DNA of 64,000 nt. It comes from Ornithinimicrobium cerasi. GTDB lineage: Bacteria > Actinomycetota > Actinomycetes > Actinomycetales > Dermatophilaceae. The DNA lies in assembly GCF_003702705.1 (NCBI RefSeq), contig NZ_QZMN01000006.1, forward strand, positions 1-64,000, read 5' to 3'. The notes beneath the pieces were generated by a model that saw only the letters and a program-made list of their open reading frames with translations, did no database searches and was not told the origin of the DNA. Positions within the stretch are counted from its first letter, which is position 1. Every line of letters starts with the position of its first letter. A program made the translations under genes and the position numbers. Shown piece by piece: positions 51,414 through 59,349 of the stretch.

Positions 51414-53165
51414 ATGGTCAACCTCCTCCAGCTGCTGCACAAGGGCAGGCCCGCCCTGGCCAGGCCCGACAGCCTGCGACGGGTCCGGGTGGACGTTCCC
51501 GACGAGCCCATGACGACGGACGCGGTCTTCCTCGTCCTGCGGCGCATCCGGACCCCGCTGGTCGTCCTGGTCGGGACGTTCGCGCTGATGACCTTCGGGC
51601 TCTCGGTCATGCCCGGCACCGTGGAGAACCCGGAGCCGCTCGGCGTCTTCGACGCCTTCTACGTCATCAGCTACACCGGGCTGACGATCGGCTACGGCGA
51701 GGTCCCGCACCCCTACTCCTACGCCCAGCGGATGTGGGTCACCCTGACGATCTACGTCAGCGTGCTGGCCTGGAGCTACTCCCTCGCCGTCCTCCTCGCG
51801 ATCGCCCAGGAGCGCACCTTCCGCGACTCGATCGCGCTGCAGCGGTTCAGCCGGCGGGTCCGGCGCCTGCAGTCCCCGTTCGTGCTCGTCGTCGGCTACG
51901 GCCAGGCCGGAGAGGCCGTCTGCCGGGCGCTGGAGGACCAGGGCAGGGAGTTCGTCGTCCTCGACAGCGACGCGGGGCGCGTGGAGCAGCTGGCCCTCGA
52001 CGGCTACACCAGTGACGTGCCGGCGTTCGCGGCCAGCGGCCGCGACCCCCGGATGCTGGGGATGGCCGGGCTCGGGCACGACCAGTGCGAGGCGGTCCTG
52101 GCGCTGACCGACAGCGACGAGACCAACCTCTCGATCGTCATGTCGGTCAACCTGCTGCGGCCAGAGCTCATGGTCATCGCGCGGTCCAGCGACCGGGAGC
52201 ACGCGCAGCAGATGCACGACTTCGCGGCGGACGTCATCATCAACCCGTTCGACCGCTACGGGGCCTACCTCGTCATGGCGCTGCGGCGGCCCGCCGGCTT
52301 CCGGCTCGCGTCGTGGCTGATGAGCCCGCGCGGGACCGGGCTCCCGCACAAGCTCGAGCACCTCACCGACGGGCACTGGGTGGTGTGCGCCGACGGCGAC
52401 TTCGGGGTGGAGGTGACGCGCGACCTGGAGAGCGCCGGCCTCGACGTGGTCCTCGTCGACCCGGTGGACGGGCGCCCCGACGTGACCGACGCCGTCGGCT
52501 TCATCGCGGGGGCCGAGTCGGACATCGTCAACATGGCGATGGCTGCGCACGCGCGCATCGAGAACGACCAGCTCTTCATCGCGGTGCGGCAGAACTCCTC
52601 GATCAACCAGGCGCCGCTGCGGGCCTTCGACGCCGACTCCGTCTTCGTGCCGACCGAGCTGCTCGCCCGTGAGGCGGTGGCCCGGATCACCTCGCCGAAC
52701 TACTGGTCCTTCATCGACCACGTGCTCCACGAGGACGACGACTGGGACGAGCGGATCATGGACGAGATCGTGGAGGTGGTCGGCCACGAGACGCCGGCCA
52801 GCAGCCGGGTCGACATGGAGTTCCACTCGGCGCCGGCTGCTGTGCGCTGGATGCGCAGCCGCGAGCTGACGGTCGGCGACATCCTGCGCGACCCGGACGA
52901 CCGGGGGACGCGGCTCGCGGCATACCCGGCGGTGCTGGTGCGCGACGGCCGCCGCATCTTCACCCCCGCGCTCGACCTGCCGCTGCGGGAGGGCGACGGG
53001 CTGCTCCTGCTCGGGCGCGAGGCCGACCTGCTCGTCGTGCGGTCGACGTTGTTCCACGACTCGGCGGTGGAGTACGTCGCCACCGGGCGCGAGGTCGCGA
53101 CGGCGTGGATCTTCCGGCAGGTGCAGCGGTGGCGGTGGGCGGCGCAGGAGCGCCGGGGCGCCTAG
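51414..53165 (+). CDS. potassium channel with RCK (TrkA-N/TrkA-C) domains
   Basis: A 583-residue K+ channel. Two helices flank the pore; the selectivity filter reads TIGYGEV (91-97), with Ile and Glu where TVGYGD is usual. The cytoplasmic part has a first TrkA-N Rossmann domain (VVGYGQAGEAV near 160), a second nucleotide-binding-like domain (WVVCADGDFGVEVTRDL near 320) and a C-terminal TrkA-C-like region. ATG 51414 follows directly after a GGCATACC octamer (51404-51411) with no ribosome site; coupling to the upstream gene is likely. Confidence 0.9.
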   Translation: MVNLLQLLHKGRPALARPDSLRRVRVDVPDEPMTTDAVFLVLRRIRTPLVVLVGTFALMTFGLSVMPGTVENPEPLGVFDAFYVISYTGLTIGYGEVPHPYSYAQRMWVTLTIYVSVLAWSYSLAVLLAIAQERTFRDSIALQRFSRRVRRLQSPFVLVVGYGQAGEAVCRALEDQGREFVVLDSDAGRVEQLALDGYTSDVPAFAASGRDPRMLGMAGLGHDQCEAVLALTDSDETNLSIVMSVNLLRPELMVIARSSDREHAQQMHDFAADVIINPFDRYGAYLVMALRRPAGFRLASWLMSPRGTGLPHKLEHLTDGHWVVCADGDFGVEVTRDLESAGLDVVLVDPVDGRPDVTDAVGFIAGAESDIVNMAMAAHARIENDQLFIAVRQNSSINQAPLRAFDADSVFVPTELLAREAVARITSPNYWSFIDHVLHEDDDWDERIMDEIVEVVGHETPASSRVDMEFHSAPAAVRWMRSRELTVGDILRDPDDRGTRLAAYPAVLVRDGRRIFTPALDLPLREGDGLLLLGREADLLVVRSTLFHDSAVEYVATGREVATAWIFRQVQRWRWAAQERRGA

Positions 53166-53237
53166 GCCCACCGGGTATGCCGTGGGCGATCAGTCCCGCC
53201 GGTGCTCGGGTGCCTCGCGGCCGGCGTGGGCCTCGGG

Positions 53238-53756
53238 TCAGCGGGTCCGGAGGGTGACCAGGTGGCCGACGACGGAGGGGATCCACCCGGTCTCCCGGCG
53301 CATCCACCGCACCGCGACGAGGTTGGAGGGGACGACGACGAAGTCGCCCGCCGCCACGCCGAGGTCGGTCCCGAAGACGTCGGTGACGACCTCCCAAGCC
53401 AGGTCGGTGCGCCGGCTCAGGTGCTCCCCGACGGCGACCGCGTAGCGCTCGACGATGGCCTCGTGGTCGCTGGAGCGCTCGCTCATCCAGGCGGTGAGGG
53501 CCCGGTCGAAGCCGGCGCCGATCGAGGCGAGGTCGTCGACGTCGACGCCCTCCTGATCGAGGGCGGACAGCCCGGCGGCGATGCGCGCCCGCTCCTCGTC
53601 CCCGGGGCGCCGGGACTCCGGCTTGAGCGGCAGGTCCTGGGGCGCCGCGTCGCCGGGGTCGGGAAGGGTGCGGACCCTTGGCTCGTCGACGTCCTTGTCA
53701 CGCGCGGCGTCGCCGATCTTGTCGCCCAGCTGACGGAAGCGGTCCTTGAGACCCAT
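53238..53756 (-). CDS. DUF3806-like protein
   Basis: A 172-residue soluble protein. The N-terminal 60 residues are charged and low-complexity; the C-terminal domain has the pattern LAWEVVTDVFGTDLGVAA and VVVPSNLVAVRWMRRETGWI, which resembles DUF3806. No catalytic motif. TACGCT ends six bases before ATG 53756, implying a leaderless message. Function unknown. Confidence 0.65.
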   Translation of the reverse strand: MGLKDRFRQLGDKIGDAARDKDVDEPRVRTLPDPGDAAPQDLPLKPESRRPGDEERARIAAGLSALDQEGVDVDDLASIGAGFDRALTAWMSERSSDHEAIVERYAVAVGEHLSRRTDLAWEVVTDVFGTDLGVAAGDFVVVPSNLVAVRWMRRETGWIPSVVGHLVTLRTR

Positions 53757-53832
53757 CCCGCCAGCGTAGCGCCCGCGGTCCCGTCCGGGTGGCGTCCTGC
53801 CCCGCCGGGCCGAGGCACGGTCCTGGCCCGGG

Positions 53833-53886
53833 GGCGCTGTCGTGTCACGGTGATCGCCGGGGCGACGCCTGGGACACGACAGCGCC
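53833..53886. repeat. palindromic element, second copy of the cydDC repeat
   Basis: GGCGCTGTCGTGTC (53833-53846) and GACACGACAGCGCC (53873-53886) are perfect 14-base arms; the loop contains an inner TCGCC-GG-GGCGA stem. It lies between two minus-strand genes. Seventeen bases GGCGCTGTCGTGTCACG and the following CGCC are shared with the palindrome inside cydDC. Confidence 0.85.
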
Positions 53887-53910
53887 GCACATCGATTCCG
53901 CCGGAGGGGG

Positions 53911-55473
53911 TCAGCCGGCGTCGAGCCAGATGTAGCGGGCCAGCAGCAGCGCGGCGACGATGTAGAGCGCCCAGTGCACGTCCTTGCCGCGGCCCGTGAA
54001 GACCTTGATGGCGCAGTAGCTGATGATGCCCATCGAGACGCCGTTGGCGATCGAGAAGGTCAGCGGCATGACGATGATCGTCAGGAACGCCGGGACGCCC
54101 TCGGCGACCTCGTCCCACTCGATGTGCCGGATGCCGTCCATCATCAGCGCCCCGATGAGGATGAGCGCGGGCGCGGTCGCCGCGCCGGGGATGGCGCCCG
54201 CGAGCGGCCAGATGAACAGGGCGAGGCCGAAGAGCAGCCCGGTCACCGTCGCGGTGAGGCCGGTCCGGCCCCCCTCCTCGATGCCCGAGGCGCTCTCGAC
54301 GTAGGCCGTGGTCGTGGACGTGCCCATGAACGCGCCGAACATCGCAGCGAGCCCGTCCATCGAGAACACGGTCTTGGCTCGCGGCATGTCCCCCTTCTCG
54401 TCGAGGTAGCCGGCCCGCTGGGAGAGCCCGGTCAGCGTGCCGGTCGCGTCGAAGAAGTCGACGAAGAAGAAGGTGAAGACGACGCTGAGCAGCCCCAGGC
54501 CGAGCGCGCCCATGATGTCCATCTGGCCGACGAGGTCGGAGGGCCACACCGGCGCGCCGACGATCCCGTCGGTGAAGCCGGGGAAGGCCTGCAGCGCGCC
54601 GTCCGCCCCGCCCGCGTAGACCTCGACCCGGGCGACGATCGCCAGCAGCGAGACGGCGAGGATCCCCCAGAGGATGGCGCCCTTGACCTTGAGCTGCAGC
54701 AGCACGGCGGTGACGATCAGCCCGATGATCGCCAGCCACGCCGTCGGTGCACCGAGGTCGCCCAGCCCGACGAGCGTCGCCTCGTTGGCGACCACGATGC
54801 CGGCGCTGCGCAGGCCCAGGAGCGCGAGGAACGACCCGATCCCCGCCGTGATCGCCAGCTTGAGCCCCATCGGGATGGCCTGGACGATGGCCCGCCGCGC
54901 CCCGATGACGCTCAGGACCACGAAGAGGATGCCGGAGACGAAGACGGCGCCGAGCGCCGTCTGCCAGGCCACGCCCATCCCGAGCACGACGGTGTAGGCG
55001 AAGAAGGCGTTCAGCCCCATCCCGGGCGCCTGTGCGAAGGGGTAGCGGGCGATGAGCCCCATGAACAGGGTGCCCACCATCGCGGCGATGCAGGTCACCG
55101 AGAGCAGCTGCACGAAGGTGGTGGGACCCACGTCGATGGCGGCGCCGAGCACCTGGGGGTTGACGAAGATGATGTAGCTCATCGTCAGGAACGTGGTCAG
55201 CCCGGCCCGGACCTCGACCGGCACGGTCGAGCCGGAGGAGCTGATCCCGAAGAACCGGTCCAGCGCGTTCCTCGGTGCGCCGCCCGTCGCAGGGTGCGCG
55301 CGCTCGCCGGTGCGCAGCAGCCCGGCGCGGTGCGCCGCCTGCTGCGCCGAGAGCTCGGCCCGGGCGGTGTCGTGGGTCCCCGTGTCCAGCTGGGCGGGGG
55401 TGGCGCTGTGCGGGTCGGCCACCGGCTCGTGGTCCGGGCGGTCGCGGCCTGCGGATGGGTCGTGCGTCGTCAT
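53911..55473 (-). CDS. NCS2-family purine permease (AzgA type)
   Basis: A 520-residue nucleobase transporter of the hypoxanthine/guanine/adenine group. VEVRAGLTTFLTMSYIIFVNP is the AzgA signature at the start of helix 1; FFVDFFDATGTLTGLSQRAG and TSTTTAYVESASGIEEGGRTG mark the substrate region. About twelve helices. An unusually long, Thr/His/Asp-rich N-terminal extension of about 60 residues precedes the core. GAGGAG lies upstream of ATG 55473. No purine riboswitch seen. Confidence 0.92.
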   Translation of the reverse strand: MTTHDPSAGRDRPDHEPVADPHSATPAQLDTGTHDTARAELSAQQAAHRAGLLRTGERAHPATGGAPRNALDRFFGISSSGSTVPVEVRAGLTTFLTMSYIIFVNPQVLGAAIDVGPTTFVQLLSVTCIAAMVGTLFMGLIARYPFAQAPGMGLNAFFAYTVVLGMGVAWQTALGAVFVSGILFVVLSVIGARRAIVQAIPMGLKLAITAGIGSFLALLGLRSAGIVVANEATLVGLGDLGAPTAWLAIIGLIVTAVLLQLKVKGAILWGILAVSLLAIVARVEVYAGGADGALQAFPGFTDGIVGAPVWPSDLVGQMDIMGALGLGLLSVVFTFFFVDFFDATGTLTGLSQRAGYLDEKGDMPRAKTVFSMDGLAAMFGAFMGTSTTTAYVESASGIEEGGRTGLTATVTGLLFGLALFIWPLAGAIPGAATAPALILIGALMMDGIRHIEWDEVAEGVPAFLTIIVMPLTFSIANGVSMGIISYCAIKVFTGRGKDVHWALYIVAALLLARYIWLDAG

Positions 55474-55523
55474 GCTGCTCCTCGGCTGGATGCTGATGGG
55501 AGCAGAGTGTCAGAGCGACGGGG

Positions 55524-56459
55524 TCAGGGCGAGCAGGCCCGACGGACGAAGTCGTAGAGCCACGCGGTCACCTCCGGCGGGGAGACGAGCCGCACCCGTC
55601 CCTGCTCGCCGTCGAGCGTGACGGTCACGGGCAGGAGCGTGCCCTGCTTGTCCTCGGCCACGGCGTGGGCGTCGCAGCGGTTCGGGACGAGGGAGACGAC
55701 GAACCTGGTCATCGCGGTACCTGTCACGGTGAGGCCGACGTCATACCCGTCGGGGAGGCGGTCCCCCGTCGCCGGGTCCACCGGCTGCAGCAACGTGGTG
55801 CTGCCGACCCGACCGATGTCGAGCCGTCCGGCGCCGGCCGGCGTGATGACGACCGCCAGGTCGGCGACCCGGACGCCGTCGACCTCGCGCTCGTTCGGCG
55901 GCCCGCTGATCTCCAGGCCGGCGACCTCCTCGACGCGTTCGGCGAAGCACTCGGCCGCGAGCAGGGCCTCGACCTGGCTGCGGTCGTCCATCGCGGGGAT
56001 CTCGACCGAGCCTGCGGAGCCGTCGGCCAGCCGGTAGTCGAGGCTCACGGTGTGGACGGCCGGCCGGTCCTGGCAGACGGGGGGGCCCAGCGCGACCGGG
56101 AGGTCGACGACCCGCCCCGCGCCGAGGACGGTGCTGTCCCTGGCGTAGGGCATCGGGTCCTGGAAGCCGGAGGAGCGCAGTCGCACGTCGCTGAGAGTCA
56201 CCTCGGACCCGGTGCCGTTGTTCATCCGGATCTCGACCTGCCGGACGGCGACGTCCATGCGGGTCTGGTAGAGGGTCGCGGTGAGTCCGGGCGGTGGCGA
56301 CGCCTCGGTCGGCGTGGCGGTCGCGCCGTCCCCCCCGCCTGCCGAGCACCCTCCGAGCGCCGCGACCATCGTGCCCGCGGCCACGGCGGACACCGCGCGT
56401 GCACGCGAGGCCCTCCTCCCCGGCCCTGTGCCGAGGTCCGGCGGCACGCGCACCTGCAT
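55524..56459 (-). CDS. unrecognised lipoprotein
   Basis: A 311-residue predicted lipoprotein: signal region with lipobox AALGGC (Cys near 38), then a beta-rich extracellular domain with four further Cys (CQDRP, ECFAE, NRCDA, RRACSP) that could form two disulfides. No enzyme motif; family not recognised. TACCGT ends six bases before ATG 56459. It sits between a purine permease and the ohr pair with no evident functional link. Confidence 0.8.
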   Translation of the reverse strand: MQVRVPPDLGTGPGRRASRARAVSAVAAGTMVAALGGCSAGGGDGATATPTEASPPPGLTATLYQTRMDVAVRQVEIRMNNGTGSEVTLSDVRLRSSGFQDPMPYARDSTVLGAGRVVDLPVALGPPVCQDRPAVHTVSLDYRLADGSAGSVEIPAMDDRSQVEALLAAECFAERVEEVAGLEISGPPNEREVDGVRVADLAVVITPAGAGRLDIGRVGSTTLLQPVDPATGDRLPDGYDVGLTVTGTAMTRFVVSLVPNRCDAHAVAEDKQGTLLPVTVTLDGEQGRVRLVSPPEVTAWLYDFVRRACSP

Positions 56460-56492
56460 GACGTCACGGTAACGCCGGACCCCCGGTGCCGG

Positions 56493-56909
56493 TCAGGCGA
56501 CGCTGAGGGTGACCTCGACGTTGCCCCGGGTCGCGTTGGAGTAGGGGCAGACCTGGTGCGCCTGCTGGACCAGCTGCTCGGCAGCCTCGGGCTGGACGCG
56601 CGGCAGCGTGACCTCGAGACCGACCGCCAGGCCGAACCCGCCGTCGGCGTGGTGCCCGAGGGACACGTCGGCGACCACCTCGGAGTCGCTGACGTCTGCG
56701 CCGGTCCTCTGGGCGACCAGCCGCAGCGCGGAGTGGAAGCAGGCGGCGTAGCCGGCGGCGAACAGCTGCTCAGGGTTGGTGGCCCCTCCCGGCCCACCCA
56801 GCTCCTCGGGGGTCCGGACGTCCATGGCCAGGAGGCCGTCGGTCGACTCGACGCGACCGTCGCGGCCGTTCCCGGTCGCGACGGCAGAGGCTGTGTAGAG
56901 AGGCGTCAT
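56493..56909 (-). CDS. ohr: organic hydroperoxide resistance protein
   Basis: A 138-residue Ohr/OsmC peroxidase that reduces organic hydroperoxides. Peroxidatic C57 lies in NPEQLFAAGYAACFHSAL and resolving C121 in VCPYSNATRGN; the conserved Arg sits in the first strand (NGRDGRV). Divergent from ohrR, as is usual. TATAGT ends seven bases before ATG 56909, so the message is probably leaderless; an in-frame ATG at 56945 would start inside the promoter. Confidence 0.95.
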   Translation of the reverse strand: MTPLYTASAVATGNGRDGRVESTDGLLAMDVRTPEELGGPGGATNPEQLFAAGYAACFHSALRLVAQRTGADVSDSEVVADVSLGHHADGGFGLAVGLEVTLPRVQPEAAEQLVQQAHQVCPYSNATRGNVEVTLSVA

Positions 56910-56916
56910 GCGTGCA

Positions 56917-56955
56917 ACTATATTGTTCACAATGGGTTTAGGCAAACGGTATTCT
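56917..56955. promoter_or_regulatory. ohr/ohrR divergent promoters and OhrR operator
   Basis: ATTGT-TC-ACAAT (56922-56933) is an inverted repeat suitable for OhrR. For ohr on the minus strand, TTGCCT (56944-56939) and TATAGT (56922-56917) are 16 bases apart. For ohrR, TTCACA (56926-56931) and TATTCT (56950-56955) are 18 apart. The dyad overlaps both promoters, so one bound repressor would shut off both genes. Confidence 0.75.
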
Positions 56956-56961
56956 GGAGGG

Positions 56962-57438
56962 GTGGACGACTTCCCCCAGCTCGCGCTCGACCAGCAGATC
57001 TGCCTGCCGCTGTATGCCGCGTCCCGCGCGGTGACCCGTCGCTACGCCCAGCTGCTGGACGAGGTCGGCCTGACCTATCCCCAGTACCTCTCGCTGCTGG
57101 CGCTGTGGGAGGCCGACGGCCCGCTGAGCGTCGGCGACCTGGGGGTGCGGCTGCACCTCGACTCCGGCACGCTGACGCCCCTGCTCAAGCGGATGGAGGC
57201 GGCGGGCCTGGTCACCCGGGCCCGGGACCGCCTCGACGAGCGTCGCGTCCTCGTGTCGGTGACCGACCAGGGCAAGGACCTGCGCGCCCGGGTGGCCGAC
57301 GTCCCGGCCCGGCTCGTCCAGGGCATGGGGATGACGGAGGCGGACGGCCGCGCCCTCCGCAGTCTTCTTCAGCGGCTCCTCACCCAGCTGGAGCCGGACC
57401 GGTCCGCCGGGCCACCACCAGGTAGCGCTCGTCCGTGA
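56962..57438 (+). CDS. ohrR: MarR-family peroxide sensor OhrR
   Basis: A 158-residue winged-helix repressor. The reactive Cys is C14 in QQICLPLYAASRA, matching the OhrR sensor Cys; LTYPQYLSLLALWE and HLDSGTLTPLLKRMEAAGLV are the family DNA-binding segments. GTG 56962 is six bases after TATTCT (leaderless); an in-frame ATG at 56932 would lie inside the operator. Oxidation of C14 is expected to release repression of ohr. The 3' end overlaps the convergent methyltransferase gene by 59 bases. Confidence 0.92.
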   Translation: MDDFPQLALDQQICLPLYAASRAVTRRYAQLLDEVGLTYPQYLSLLALWEADGPLSVGDLGVRLHLDSGTLTPLLKRMEAAGLVTRARDRLDERRVLVSVTDQGKDLRARVADVPARLVQGMGMTEADGRALRSLLQRLLTQLEPDRSAGPPPGSARP

Positions 57439-57973
57439 TGGGGCCGCCCCAGTAGACGGGCTGGGGGAGGCGCGTCAGCTGCACGTCCTGGAAGATGCCC
57501 CGCACGATCAGCTCGGTCTGCGTCGCGGTCAGGCCCGCACCCGTGGACCACCGCCCCTCGACGAGCACCATCGTCCCGCCCGGCCGCAGCAGGCCGACCC
57601 ACCGCGCGAACGCCGCCCTGGGGTCCGGGAGAGCCCACAGCACGTGCCGGCTCAGCACCACGTCATACCCCCCGGCTGCCAGGGCAGGTGTGCTGGCATC
57701 GCCGACGACGAACCTCGCCCCGGGCACCTTGAGGCGGGCGCGCTCGATCATCCGTGGCGAGAGGTCGAGACCGTGGACGTCGTAGCCCTGATCGGTCAGC
57801 AACCTCGTGAGCGTGCCCGTCCCGCAGCCGAGGTCCGCCACCTGCGCCGGCGCAGGCGGCAGGACCGAGATGAGCAGCCGTCGCCAGGACTCCCGGACCG
57901 TCGGCGAGGCCAACCCGTGGTCGGGATCGTCGTCGAAGGTGGCGGCTGCCCGGTCCCACTCGGCCTGGGTCAC
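57380..57973 (-). CDS. SAM-dependent class I methyltransferase
   Basis: A 197-residue methyltransferase with motif I VADLGCGTGTLTRLL near residue 45, acidic motif II DVHGLDLSPRMI and LLRPGGTMVLVEG as the post-motif strand. TFDDDPDHGL before the core is typical of ubiquinone/menaquinone-like or small-molecule methyltransferases. GTG 57973 follows TACCCT (inside a GGTATGCC octamer) by six bases. Substrate unknown. Its last 59 bases lie antisense to ohrR. Confidence 0.85.
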   Translation of the reverse strand: MTQAEWDRAAATFDDDPDHGLASPTVRESWRRLLISVLPPAPAQVADLGCGTGTLTRLLTDQGYDVHGLDLSPRMIERARLKVPGARFVVGDASTPALAAGGYDVVLSRHVLWALPDPRAAFARWVGLLRPGGTMVLVEGRWSTGAGLTATQTELIVRGIFQDVQLTRLPQPVYWGGPITDERYLVVARRTGPAPAG

Positions 57974-58024
57974 GGGGCCAGGGTATGCCGCAGTCAGGGA
58001 CTCCGGTCCAGGCCCGCAAGGTTG

Positions 58025-58070
58025 AGTTGCATCAAATGACTTGCACATTACGCAACTGATTGTCTACTGT
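58025..58070 (+). promoter_or_regulatory. promoter and dyad of the membrane-protein/regulator pair
   Basis: TTGCAC (58041-58046) and TACTGT (58065-58070) are 18 bases apart and end six bases before ATG 58077. Arms AGTTGC (58025-58030) and GCAACT (58052-58057) flank the -35, a plausible operator for the regulator encoded by the second gene. Confidence 0.5.
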
Positions 58071-58076
58071 GCAGTC

Positions 58077-58511
58077 ATGAGCCACATCTCCCCCGACAGC
58101 GCCACATCCACGCTGCAGCAGATGCGTGATGACCGATCCCGCGTGGCGGCACTGACATCTACGCCGTGGTGGGCCCCGACACTCTTGGCACTGGTCGCGG
58201 GGCTTTGGGTGGCATCAGCCTCCATGAGTGACCGCACCACTGGTTATGTCCTCGCTCTCGCCGGCGCAGCCCTCGTGGTCTACCTGGTCCGAGCTCAGAC
58301 CGGGATCAAGGTCCGAAGGTCCGGTCCGCGGCAGTGGTCGCTGGGGGTCCTCTGGCTGTTGTTCACGCTCGCGATGTACTCCGTCTCGCTCGCACTAGGG
58401 TCGGTCGACAAGGCTGGCTGGACAGTGGTGCCCGCGCTGGCCGCCGGAACGGTCACCTACTTCGTCGTCACGGTGTCGGACCGGTGGGCGCGAGACGGAT
58501 TGCGGGCGTGA
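58077..58511 (+). CDS. small membrane protein co-transcribed with a regulator
   Basis: A 144-residue protein with four probable membrane helices (about 30-48, 54-70, 84-103 and 110-130) and no recognised family. ATG 58077 directly follows a promoter with a six-base gap. Base composition is visibly lower in GC than the neighbours, and codons such as GCA, CTT and ACA are frequent, hinting at later acquisition. The stop overlaps the GTG of a winged-helix regulator, a common pairing of unknown purpose. Confidence 0.75.
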   Translation: MSHISPDSATSTLQQMRDDRSRVAALTSTPWWAPTLLALVAGLWVASASMSDRTTGYVLALAGAALVVYLVRAQTGIKVRRSGPRQWSLGVLWLLFTLAMYSVSLALGSVDKAGWTVVPALAAGTVTYFVVTVSDRWARDGLRA

Positions 58512-58846
58512 GACCACCGGAGCCGAAATTCGATGAGCTGATTCACTTCCCCGCACGCTTACGGATCTGCGGTCTTCTGCGGAACGTGGACGCTCTGGCT
58601 TTCAGGACACTGGAAGCCGCCCTCGAACTACCGGCCTCACAAGTCTCCCGCCACCTGAAGGCGCTGACGGAGGCGGGATATGTCTCGATCAGCAAGACCA
58701 CCTCCGCCGAACGCGCGGATGCTCGACGAGTCGCCTGGGTACGACTCACTCCCGTCGGTCAGCAAGCGCTCGAACGACACATGGCCGCTCTGGCACGCAT
58801 CGCCCAGGGGCAGGAAGAGCGAGAGGGATTCAAGAGAATCCACTGA
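58508..58846 (+). CDS. winged-helix transcriptional regulator (HTH_34 type)
   Basis: A 112-residue regulator. FDELIHFPARLRICGLL and LPASQVSRHLKALTEAGYVSI match the small HTH_34/MarR-like group; it lacks metal-binding motifs. GTG 58508 overlaps the upstream stop (GTGA), so it is coupled to the membrane protein and probably represses their shared promoter. GC content is lower than the surroundings. Confidence 0.82.
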   Translation: MRPPEPKFDELIHFPARLRICGLLRNVDALAFRTLEAALELPASQVSRHLKALTEAGYVSISKTTSAERADARRVAWVRLTPVGQQALERHMAALARIAQGQEEREGFKRIH

Positions 58847-58947
58847 ACGCATTGGCGCGACAAGGTCGACGCGTTCGTGCGGGTTCTTCCTTCGCTCCAC
58901 CTCACAACTTTCCACCCCGGGTGGCCCGTCGGGTCTACGCTCACGGC

Positions 58948-59271
58948 ATGGGATCGAGTACGCGGTCGGCACCGGGCACCTCCGAGGGGACCCTCACGAC
59001 CTTCGGATTCATCTGGGGGTTCCTCCTGGGCCTCCCGGGTGGTCTGGTCCTGCAGATGGCCCTCGGGCTGGCGCTCGACCCGCTGAGCGGGCGCTGGGGC
59101 TGGGTCGATCAGATCGCCTCCTTCTCCCCGCTGCCGGCGGTGGCCATCGCCGGAGTTGTCGTCCTGGTGCCCCGCCTGCGTGAGTGGGGAGCCGGCTTCG
59201 TCCTCGGCCTGGCACTCGGCATGGCGACGGAGGGCCTCCTGCTGTGGTGGTGGCTCAGCAGCACCTTCTGA
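58948..59271 (+). CDS. small membrane protein of unknown function
   Basis: A 107-residue protein with three hydrophobic segments (about 19-40, 58-75 and 81-102) and a short polar N terminus. No family recognised. ATG 58948 lies six bases after TACGCT, a leaderless pattern, which supports it being a real gene. The following 59272-59349 interval holds nothing recognised. Confidence 0.65.
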   Translation: MGSSTRSAPGTSEGTLTTFGFIWGFLLGLPGGLVLQMALGLALDPLSGRWGWVDQIASFSPLPAVAIAGVVVLVPRLREWGAGFVLGLALGMATEGLLLWWWLSSTF

Positions 59272-59349
59272 GCCCGTCCGGTGCTGTATGGCGTGGTCAA
59301 TGGCATGCGGGTTGGCTCGGCAGCCCGGCCCGTCGGGCGGTGATACGCG

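Noticed and set aside
55474-55523. Purine riboswitch upstream of the NCS2 permease
   Set aside because: The 50-base gap is too short and lacks the conserved junction elements.
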